Shown: one piece after another, positions 6,067 to 11,475 of the stretch
Position numbering within the stretch: position 1 is the first letter of the stretch
How the letters are laid out: each line of letters opens with the position of its first letter
Assembly (NCBI GenBank): GCA_020026285.1
Contig: JAHHQS010000127.1
Location: 1 to 11,475, forward strand
Length of the DNA: 11,475 bases
From: Parabacteroides sp.
GTDB lineage: Bacteria; Bacteroidota; Bacteroidia; Bacteroidales; Tannerellaceae
Direction of reading: 5' to 3'
Position numbers and translations under genes: made by a program
Notes under the pieces: generated by a model
Databases searched by the model: none
Told to the model about the DNA's origin: nothing
What the model saw: only the letters and a program-made list of their open reading frames with translations

Positions 6067-6568
6067 ATCTTCATTTGTTTCAATAAGACAAGCTGAATTG
6101 GCTGACTTGGATTCAATCATGCGAATCTTTGACAGAGCTCGACAATTCATGATTTCAGTTGGTAATCCTACTCAATGGGGAGATGGATATCCGGAAGTTG
6201 ATTTGATGATTGAAGAAATTAAGTTAAATCATTGCTATGTTGTGTTGAATGAATCTAAGCTGATTGTAGCAACTTTCTGTTATATTGAAGGTGATGATCC
6301 GACATATCATGTTATAGAGTCTGGAAAGTGGCTAAATAATGATTCTTATGCTGTTTTACATAGACTGGCTTCTGATGGAACAGTCAAAGGTATCGGAAAG
6401 CTTTGTTTGGATTGGTGTTTTAAACATACCACCAATTTACGAGTAGATACACACAAGGATAATAAGGTTTTACAGAATATTTTATCTGATTATGGATTTA
6501 CTTATTGTGGTATTATTTATGTTCGTAATCATTCACCAAGATTAGCTTATCAGCGAGTTGTATATTGA
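6053..6568 (+). CDS. GNAT-family N-acetyltransferase
   Basis: About 171 aa, predicted acetyl-CoA-dependent N-acetyltransferase. It opens with the usual VSIRQAELADLDSIMRIF strand-helix, has the acetyl-CoA-binding segment HRLASDGTVKGIGKLCLDWCF (with GIGK) in the middle, and then LRVDTHKDNKVLQNILSDYGFTYCGI, the strand-helix that closes the GNAT fold. Substrate unknown. The start is uncertain: an in-frame GTG at 6050 and ATGs at 6053 and 6059 all lie inside the regulator gene; I prefer an ATG, giving an 8-14 nt overlap. No Shine-Dalgarno site is visible, so translation is probably coupled to the upstream regulator. A bidirectional terminator follows. Confidence 0.88.
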   Translation: MTMNKSSFVSIRQAELADLDSIMRIFDRARQFMISVGNPTQWGDGYPEVDLMIEEIKLNHCYVVLNESKLIVATFCYIEGDDPTYHVIESGKWLNNDSYAVLHRLASDGTVKGIGKLCLDWCFKHTTNLRVDTHKDNKVLQNILSDYGFTYCGIIYVRNHSPRLAYQRVVY

Positions 6569-6594
6569 TATAAATATTTGTCATTATATAAATA

Positions 6595-6631
6595 AAAAAG
6601 GATTTATTTCTTTTAGAAATAAATCCTTTTT
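6595..6631. terminator. Bidirectional terminator between the GNAT gene and asnS
   Basis: The 17-nt arms 6595-6611 and 6615-6631 are perfect complements around a 3-nt centre. The core is GGATTTATTTCT/AGAAATAAATCC, with A-rich sequence on the left and T-rich on the right. It therefore works as a terminator in both directions and serves the convergent operons on each side. Confidence 0.88.
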
Positions 6632-6652
6632 ATTTTTTTGCTGTCTGTATAA

Positions 6653-8056
6653 TTAGAATTCAGCGTTATTCGGAGTACGTGGGAATGGAATTACATCACG
6701 AATGTTAGCCATACCGGTAACGAATAACAATAGACGTTCAAAACCTAGTCCAAATCCAGCATGAGGGCAAGATCCGTATTTACGAGTATCAAGATACCAC
6801 CACATATCTTTCATTGGAATGTGCAATTCTTCAATTCTTGCCATTAGTTTGTCATAGTTTTCTTCACGAACGCTACCGCCAATTATTTCACCGATTTGTG
6901 GGAATAAGACATCTGTACCTTGAACTGTTTTACCATCTGCATTTTGCTTCATATAGAAAGCTTTAATTTCTGCAGGGTAGTCGATCATAATAACAGGCTT
7001 TTTAAAATGCTCTTCTACCAAATAGCGTTCATGTTCGCTGGCAAGATCACATCCCCAATATACAGGGAATTCGAACTTCTTACCTTTTGCTATGGCTTCT
7101 TCTAATATCTTGATTCCTTCTGTATATGGTAGGCGTTTAAATTCTGTATTTACAACGCTTTGTAAACGCTCGATAAGACCCTTATCTACCATCTTATTCA
7201 AGAAAGCTAAGTCGTCTTTACAGTTGTCTAATGCCCATTGTACGCAATATTTAATGAAGTCTTCTTCAAGATCCATCAAATCTTGTAAGTCTGCAAAAGC
7301 AACTTCCGGTTCAACCATCCAGAATTCTGCCAGGTGACGAGGTGTATTAGAATTCTCTGCTCGGAATGTAGGGCCAAATGTGTAAATTGAACCTAAAGCT
7401 GTGGCAGCTAATTCACCTTCTAACTGGCCGGAAACAGTAAGACTAGCCTGTTTGCCAAAGAAATCATCATCATATATGATAGAACCATTCTCATCTTTTT
7501 TCAAATCATACAGATTCTTTGTGGTAACCTGGAACATTTGACCGGCTCCTTCACAATCTGAAGCTGTGATGATTGGTGTATGAAAATAGAAGAATCCGCG
7601 CTCATGGAAATATTTGTGGATGGCAATAGCCATATTATGACGAATACGGAAAACTGCACCAAAGGTATTAGTACGTGGACGTAGGTGTGCTATTTCACGT
7701 AAGAATTCCATTGAGTGACCTTTCTTCTGTAAGGGATAAGTATTGTCACAACCTCCAAGAACTTCAATTTCTTGTGCTTGAATTTCGGCAGATTGACCAG
7801 AGCCAACTGATTCTACTAATTTACCATTCACACTTAGACAAGCACCTGTAGTAACTTGTTTCATTACTTCTTCATCGAAGTTGGCAATGTCAACAACTAT
7901 CTGTATGTTATTGATTGTAGAACCATCGTTTAAGGCAATAAAATTAACTTGTTTACTGCCACGGCGAGTACGAACCCAGCCTTTTACATTTACACTAGAA
8001 CCGTAATTTGTACATTTTAATAAATCTACAATTTTAGTTCTTCTTAAATTTTCCAT
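6653..8056 (-). CDS. asnS: Asparaginyl-tRNA synthetase
   Basis: 467 aa class IIb enzyme charging tRNA-Asn with asparagine in the cytosol. An N-terminal OB-fold anticodon-binding domain (about 1-110, with [23 protein letters not shown]) precedes the catalytic domain. Motif 2 is [19 protein letters not shown] (231-249) and motif 3 is [15 protein letters not shown] (434-448). The C-terminus [17 protein letters not shown] matches bacterial AsnRS. The Glu in AEFWMVEPE and the Asn-type insert separate it from AspRS. Length equals the usual 466-467 aa. It lies 27 nt downstream of rluB on the same strand, with no promoter or Shine-Dalgarno site evident in the gap, so it is probably co-transcribed with it. 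The convergent terminator 6595-6631 ends the unit. Confidence 0.97.
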   Translation of the reverse strand: MENLRRTKIVDLLKCTNYGSSVNVKGWVRTRRGSKQVNFIALNDGSTINNIQIVVDIANFDEEVMKQVTTGACLSVNGKLVESVGSGQSAEIQAQEIEVLGGCDNTYPLQKKGHSMEFLREIAHLRPRTNTFGAVFRIRHNMAIAIHKYFHERGFFYFHTPIITASDCEGAGQMFQVTTKNLYDLKKDENGSIIYDDDFFGKQASLTVSGQLEGELAATALGSIYTFGPTFRAENSNTPRHLAEFWMVEPEVAFADLQDLMDLEEDFIKYCVQWALDNCKDDLAFLNKMVDKGLIERLQSVVNTEFKRLPYTEGIKILEEAIAKGKKFEFPVYWGCDLASEHERYLVEEHFKKPVIMIDYPAEIKAFYMKQNADGKTVQGTDVLFPQIGEIIGGSVREENYDKLMARIEELHIPMKDMWWYLDTRKYGSCPHAGFGLGFERLLLFVTGMANIRDVIPFPRTPNNAEF

Positions 8057-8083
8057 TATCTTGTTATTTATTATATTCGAAAA

Positions 8084-9559
8084 TTATTCAAAAGCACCCA
8101 TACGTAGTGCATTTACTTCTTTTTCGTTTAGATAACGCCATTTACCACGGCTTAAGTTCTTCTTTGTTAAACCAGCAAAATAAACACGGTCCAATTTTAC
8201 AACGTGATATCCTAAAGATTCGAATATACGACGAACAATTCTGTTGCGCCCTGAATGAATTTCAATACCAACCTGGCTCTTGTCTAATTCATTGGCGTAA
8301 CTGATTGCGTCAGCGTGGATTTCACCGTCTTCAAGTTCAAGACCATTTGCTATTTTTTCCATGTCTTCGATAGAAACATTCTTGTCTAACCAGACGTGAT
8401 AAATCTTTTTCTTTTTAAATGAAGGGTGTGTAAGTTTTGAAGCTAAATCACCATCATTTGTTAATAACAGAACACCAGTTGTATTACGGTCAAGACGACC
8501 AACCGGGTAAATTCTTTCTGTACATGCATTTTTTACAAGATCCATAACTGTTAGACGTTCTTGAGGATCTTCAGAAGTAGTTACACAATTCTTTGGTTTA
8601 TTAAGAACGATGTAAACTTTACTTTCAATTTGTACAGGTTTGTTGTTGAATGTAACGTTATCTGAGCGTGTAATCTTTGTTCCCAATTCAGTAACAACAA
8701 CATCATTTACTTTAACGTTTCCTGCCTGGATGAATTCATCAGCTTCACGACGTGAACAAACGCCTGCATTTGACAAGAACTTGTTCAAACGAATTGGTTC
8801 GTTTGGATCAGCTAAAACTTCCTTATATTTAAGTTGTTTTTGGAAGTTGTATTTTGCATTCGGATTATAATTGTTGCTGGATTTACGGTTGTTATTAGGA
8901 CGGCGGTTATTGTTGCGATTGTTATTATTGTTATAGCGATTACCACCGAAATTGTTACCTCCACCATAGTTGTTTCCATAATTACCACCGTAATTATTTC
9001 CACCACCGAAATTGTTACCGTAAGAACGGTTACCGCGATCTTGTTGATCGAAATTAGTGCGATTGTCTCCTACACGCGGTCTTCTCTTTTTTACAGTTCC
9101 TTCCTGTCCACTACTTGTAACATTTGGATTGCTACTATAAACAGGGCGGTTGAAAGAACGTTGATCATTATTAAATGAACGATTTCCGAATTGGCGATTT
9201 TGATTGTAGCCTCCGTCACGGTTTTGATTGTTATAATTATTATTACGATTGTTATTATATGGACGATTATTTCCATATCCACCTCGATTATCATAACGTT
9301 GCTGGTATCCTTGTCCATTATTACCGTAGTCATTAAATTGGCGATCTCCATAAGAACGATAATTACTACGATCATTAGGCTGTTGACGATTATAAGGTCT
9401 ACGTTCATAGTTTCCATCCTGGCGATTATACCCCGCATTAAAAGGTCTTCTTTCGCCATCCTCAGAGTTGTTTTCTCTGTAATTGCCCGTCATAACTCTT
9501 CTTGGGCGTGAAGGCTGTTGCTGTTGTTGCTGTGCCTCGTCTTTTTCTTCTGTACTCAT
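8084..9559 (-). CDS. rluB: RluB-like rRNA pseudouridine synthase with Asn/Arg-rich extension
   Basis: 491 aa. The C-terminal half is a complete RsuA/RluB-family enzyme: S4 RNA-binding domain (about 255-295, IRLNKFLSNAGVCSRREADEF) and catalytic domain (about 315-485) with KPKNCVTTSEDP, the catalytic Asp357 in GRLDRNTTGVLLLTNDGDL, and GRNRIVRRIFESLG. By family this isomerises a uridine in 23S rRNA (E. coli RluB modifies U2605); the exact site is not provable here. The first ~240 residues are extra and of low complexity: a Gln run (10-15), then Asn-, Arg-, Gly-, Tyr-rich sequence with Asn blocks (102-112, 210-218). I count 61 Asn in residues 1-240. This should be disordered and RNA-binding. The ATG at 9559 starts a charged, ordinary N-terminus and is the only good start before the tract. 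asnS follows 27 nt downstream. The promoter was not identified (9560-9680 has TATTTTG on this strand but no clear -33). Confidence 0.92.
   Translation of the reverse strand: MSTEEKDEAQQQQQQPSRPRRVMTGNYRENNSEDGERRPFNAGYNRQDGNYERRPYNRQQPNDRSNYRSYGDRQFNDYGNNGQGYQQRYDNRGGYGNNRPYNNNRNNNYNNQNRDGGYNQNRQFGNRSFNNDQRSFNRPVYSSNPNVTSSGQEGTVKKRRPRVGDNRTNFDQQDRGNRSYGNNFGGGNNYGGNYGNNYGGGNNFGGNRYNNNNNRNNNRRPNNNRKSSNNYNPNAKYNFQKQLKYKEVLADPNEPIRLNKFLSNAGVCSRREADEFIQAGNVKVNDVVVTELGTKITRSDNVTFNNKPVQIESKVYIVLNKPKNCVTTSEDPQERLTVMDLVKNACTERIYPVGRLDRNTTGVLLLTNDGDLASKLTHPSFKKKKIYHVWLDKNVSIEDMEKIANGLELEDGEIHADAISYANELDKSQVGIEIHSGRNRIVRRIFESLGYHVVKLDRVYFAGLTKKNLSRGKWRYLNEKEVNALRMGAFE
8943..9019 (-). repeat. Tandem-like direct repeats in the rluB Asn/Gly tract
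   Basis: An identical 17-nt stretch (CCACCGAAATTGTTACC on the plus strand) occurs at 8943-8959 and 9003-9019, 60 nt apart, with related copies in between. It codes for the GNNFGG/GNNYGG blocks around residues 181-206. Repeats of this kind can gain or lose units in frame, so the tract length may differ between strains. Confidence 0.7.
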
Positions 9560-9681
9560 TGTTGTGAAATTTCTATAAAAGGTTTATAACTTGATAACCT
9601 CACGGTTACCTGTAATTCAAAATATTTATATGTTAAAAAATAAATTTTATGTCTTAGAGTTTTATAAATCGATCTAATTTT

Positions 9682-9768
9682 AATGATTGTATTCCAAACT
9701 CTTCAAACGCGTTTTTCTTTCTAAATGATTACTTTGTTTATCAAAAACGAGTTTGGAATACAATTATT
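9682..9768. repeat. Near-perfect 20-bp inverted repeat downstream of purB
   Basis: Arms 9682-9701 and 9749-9768 match at 19 of 20 positions (the inner 16 bp, ATTGTATTCCAAACTC and its complement, are perfect) with 47 nt between them. A second, partly overlapping pair, CGTTTTT (9710-9716) and AAAAACG (9743-9749), lies inside. It starts 8 nt beyond the purB stop codon in the purB direction. No T run follows on either strand, so it is not a standard intrinsic terminator. It could be a 3'-UTR hairpin, a small mobile repeat (MITE-like) or a recombination site. Confidence 0.75.
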
Positions 9769-9775
9769 TATGTTA

Positions 9776-11119
9776 TTACATTCCTGTATAATTGTGAGGC
9801 GTAATTGCTTTTAATTCTGCTTTTACCTTATCATCGACATTAAGTGTATCAATGAATTCCTTAATTGATTGTTCTGTAATACCAGTATTAGTACGAGTTA
9901 ATGCTTTTAATGCTTCATATGGTTTAGGGTAACCTTCACGACGTAAAATAGTCTGAATGCCTTCGGCTACAACAGCCCAGCATTTGTCAAGATCAGCAGC
10001 CAAAGCTTTTTCATTCAGTAATAATTTACCCAAACCTTTTAATAAACTCTTGAATGCAATCTCAATATGTGCCATAGGAACACCTACGTTACGAAGAACA
10101 GTAGAGTCTGTTAAGTCACGCTGTAAGCGTGAGATCGGCAATTTAGAAGATAAATGTTCAAGAATAGCATTAGCGATGCCTAAGTTTCCTTCGGCATTTT
10201 CAAAATCAATAGGATTTACTTTGTGCGGCATAGCTGAAGAACCAACTTCTCCTGCTTTAATCTTCTGCTTGAAGTATTCCATTGAAATATATTGCCAGAA
10301 ATCTTTATTTAGGTCCATCAAAATGGTATTGATGCGTTTCATACCATCAAAGATAGCACCTAAATTATCATAATTAGAAATCTGTGTAGTCCATTCCTCA
10401 CGCTGTAGGCCTAAAGATTCTTTTACAAACTTGTTAGCAAAAGATTTCCAGTCGTATTCAGGATATGCAACATGATGAGCATTAAAATTACCTGTTGCTC
10501 CTCCAAATTTAGCTGTAATAGGAACTGCTTTTAATAAATTCAATTGTTGTTTCAAACGGTAAACGAATACCATAATTTCTTTACCCAAACGAGTTGGAGA
10601 AGCAGGCTGGCCATGAGTTTTTGCTAACATAGGAATATTCATCCATTCGTTTGCATAATTCTCCAAAGTAGAGATTACTTCTTCCAATCCTGGATAATAA
10701 ACATCGTTAAGAGCCTCTTTTAAAGATAAAGGAACAGATGTATTATTTATATCTTGAGAAGTTAATCCAAAATGGATAAATTCATGATATTTTTCAGCTA
10801 AGAAATGATCTGTTTTTTCTTTAATGAAATATTCAACAGCTTTAACATCATGATTTGTTGTTTTCTCAATTTCTTTAACGCGTAAAGCATCTTCTTCAGT
10901 AAATTCTTTATAAACGTTACGAAGCCAGTTTTTAACCTCATCCGTTCTTAATTCACTTAATTGCGGAAGATATTCAGAAAGAGCTATTAAATACTCTATT
11001 TCAACTCGCACTCTATATCTGATTAGCGCGAATTCGGAAAAATAAGCTGAAAGGTTTTCTGCTTTGCTCCAATATCGCCCGTCTACAGGTGATATGGCAG
11101 TTAGTGTTGATAACATCAT
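9776..11119 (-). CDS. purB: Adenylosuccinate lyase
   Basis: 447 aa cytosolic homotetramer of the fumarase/aspartase superfamily. It removes fumarate from SAICAR and from adenylosuccinate, so it works twice in AMP synthesis. Visible motifs: SPVDGRY (10-16), TTNHDVKAVE (87-96, H90), LTSQDINNT (119-127), the catalytic His in KTHGQPASPT (H169), GATGN (207-211), and the flexible-loop signature GSSAMPHKVNP (293-303) with the catalytic serine. It resembles the E. coli-type PurB in length and motif spelling (for example GRY and EYFIKEK near the start). Two ATGs adjoin (11119 and 11116); either may be used. It has its own -7 element (TAAATTTG) and appears to be transcribed alone, because the inverted repeat and a 215-bp gap separate it from rluB. 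Confidence 0.96.
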   Translation of the reverse strand: MMLSTLTAISPVDGRYWSKAENLSAYFSEFALIRYRVRVEIEYLIALSEYLPQLSELRTDEVKNWLRNVYKEFTEEDALRVKEIEKTTNHDVKAVEYFIKEKTDHFLAEKYHEFIHFGLTSQDINNTSVPLSLKEALNDVYYPGLEEVISTLENYANEWMNIPMLAKTHGQPASPTRLGKEIMVFVYRLKQQLNLLKAVPITAKFGGATGNFNAHHVAYPEYDWKSFANKFVKESLGLQREEWTTQISNYDNLGAIFDGMKRINTILMDLNKDFWQYISMEYFKQKIKAGEVGSSAMPHKVNPIDFENAEGNLGIANAILEHLSSKLPISRLQRDLTDSTVLRNVGVPMAHIEIAFKSLLKGLGKLLLNEKALAADLDKCWAVVAEGIQTILRREGYPKPYEALKALTRTNTGITEQSIKEFIDTLNVDDKVKAELKAITPHNYTGM

Positions 11120-11153
11120 ATTTCTTTAATACATTATATGTTATGTAGAGTTG

Positions 11154-11161
11154 CAAATTTA
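11154..11161 (-). promoter_or_regulatory. Promoter -7 element of purB
   Basis: Read on the minus strand this is TAAATTTG, a perfect TAnnTTTG match. It is placed to start transcription about 25-30 nt before the purB ATG. No TTTG is found at the -33 distance, so strength is doubtful. Confidence 0.45.
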
Positions 11162-11338
11162 ATGAATTTCTGCAGATTATACCTAAGAGGTTCTTTAAAA
11201 TTTCTGATTTTAATTATTATCTGTTGATTTTTAGTCTGTTTTAACCTATTCAATGCTCGTTAAATATTTATTTGTGAGAAGAACCTCTGTTTAAAATTGT
11301 TCGAGAGTGAATTTTTTTTGAATTTTTTTATTCAAATA

Positions 11339-11369
11339 TTTGGAGGTTTAAAAAAAAGACGTACCTTTG
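11339..11369 (+). promoter_or_regulatory. Promoter of tRNA-Val
   Basis: TTTG (11339-11342), a 19-nt gap, and TACCTTTG (11362-11369) match the Bacteroidota promoter consensus exactly. Transcription should start near 11376, about 48 nt before the tRNA. A perfect 8-bp dyad, ACCGTCTT (11371-11378) / AAGACGGT (11387-11394), straddles the start. Confidence 0.75.
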
Positions 11370-11423
11370 CACCGTCTTAAAGAGATAAGACGGTAGAAAA
11401 CTAAAAATCAAAATATTTGAAAA

Positions 11424-11475
11424 GGGCGTTTAGCTCAGCTGGTTCAGAGCATCTGCCTTACAAGCAGAGGGTCGG
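11424..11475 (+). tRNA. tRNA-Val(TAC), cut by the window end
   Basis: The first 52 nt of a tRNA are present: acceptor strand GGGCGTT, D arm AGCTCAGCTGGTTCAGAGC, and anticodon stem TCTGC/GCAGA around the loop CTTACAA with anticodon TAC at 11459-11461 (reads GUA and other valine codons). The T arm and 3' acceptor strand lie outside the window. The promoter is 54 nt upstream. More tRNAs could follow in the same transcript, but that is not visible. Confidence 0.93.

Larger units (their letters stand above)
11120..11423. other. Divergent intergenic region purB / tRNA-Val
   Basis: 304 bp with no gene. It holds the purB -7 element on the left and the tRNA-Val promoter on the right. A 10-bp inverted repeat (AGAGGTTCTT at 11186-11195, AAGAACCTCT at 11279-11288) is separated by 83 nt of AT-rich DNA. 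No terminator or riboswitch-like fold was recognised. Confidence 0.6.

Noticed and set aside
6920..7337. Plus-strand open frames of 61 and 81 codons opposite asnS
   Set aside because: They are antisense shadows of a well conserved synthetase, with no domain and no promoter.
8880..9310. Repetitive DNA resembling a CRISPR or tandem array
   Set aside because: Repeat units are irregular, coding, and explained by Asn-Gly-Tyr-Arg blocks of rluB; there are no equal repeats with unique spacers and no cas genes nearby.
8834..9511. Long open frames on the plus strand (8834-9178, 9191-9511) and in another minus frame (8812-9006, 9091-9459) within rluB
   Set aside because: They read as monotonous Ile/Thr/Val strings, which is what the complement or frame shift of Asn/Gly/Arg-rich codons gives. 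They have no start context or domain, and the rluB frame has a clear enzyme.
9595..9608. Small dyad TAACC-TCAC-GGTTA upstream of rluB as an operator
   Set aside because: Five-base arms are expected by chance in this spacer, and no regulator family with such a site is indicated.
9957..10373. 138-codon plus-strand open frame opposite purB
   Set aside because: The real gene on the minus strand carries all catalytic motifs here; the opposite frame has no recognisable fold or ribosome site.

Overview
The window looks like chromosomal DNA of a Bacteroidota member, most likely order Bacteroidales (Bacteroides/Phocaeicola-like). The signs are low-to-moderate GC, mostly A-rich leaders without Shine-Dalgarno sites, several promoters of the Bacteroidota type (TTTG, about 19 nt, then TAnnTTTG), tRNA genes without an encoded CCA end, an exbB/exbD/exbD cluster, and an RluB-like enzyme with a long Asn/Arg/Gly-rich N-terminal extension. 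I cannot name a species. No phage, IS, CRISPR or conjugative signature is visible; the content is core housekeeping.

Left part, plus strand (1-2802): a TonB-family energy transducer with its own promoter and terminator, then a two-gene unit of a polyprenyl diphosphate synthase and a TatD-family metal-dependent hydrolase spaced 1 nt apart. Middle, plus strand (2889-5473): a tRNA-Ser(GGA) with a good promoter, followed without a visible terminator or new promoter by a four-gene motor cluster: exbB, an unrecognised four-helix membrane protein, and two different exbD genes, closed by a strong 18-bp-stem terminator. Then (5542-6631) comes an Lrp/AsnC regulator overlapping a GNAT acetyltransferase, with a possible autoregulatory operator in the leader, ending at a terminator that serves both strands.

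Right part, minus strand (6653-11119): purB (adenylosuccinate lyase), a 215-bp gap containing a near-perfect 20-bp inverted repeat, then rluB (23S rRNA pseudouridine synthase with a ~240-residue disordered extension) followed 27 nt later by asnS (asparaginyl-tRNA synthetase). The right edge holds the start of a plus-strand tRNA-Val(TAC), divergent from purB, with a textbook Bacteroidota promoter.

Together TonB, ExbB and the two ExbDs would form an inner-membrane proton-driven complex that energises TonB-dependent outer-membrane transporters (SusC-like and siderophore/cobalamin receptors). The rest supports isoprenoid synthesis, translation (tRNAs, AsnRS, rRNA modification), purine synthesis and amino-acid-type regulation. 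I found no clearly new system. The best candidates for a second look are the unknown membrane protein inside the exb operon, the tRNA-led exb transcript, the Asn-rich rluB extension placed directly before asnS, and the inverted repeat downstream of purB.
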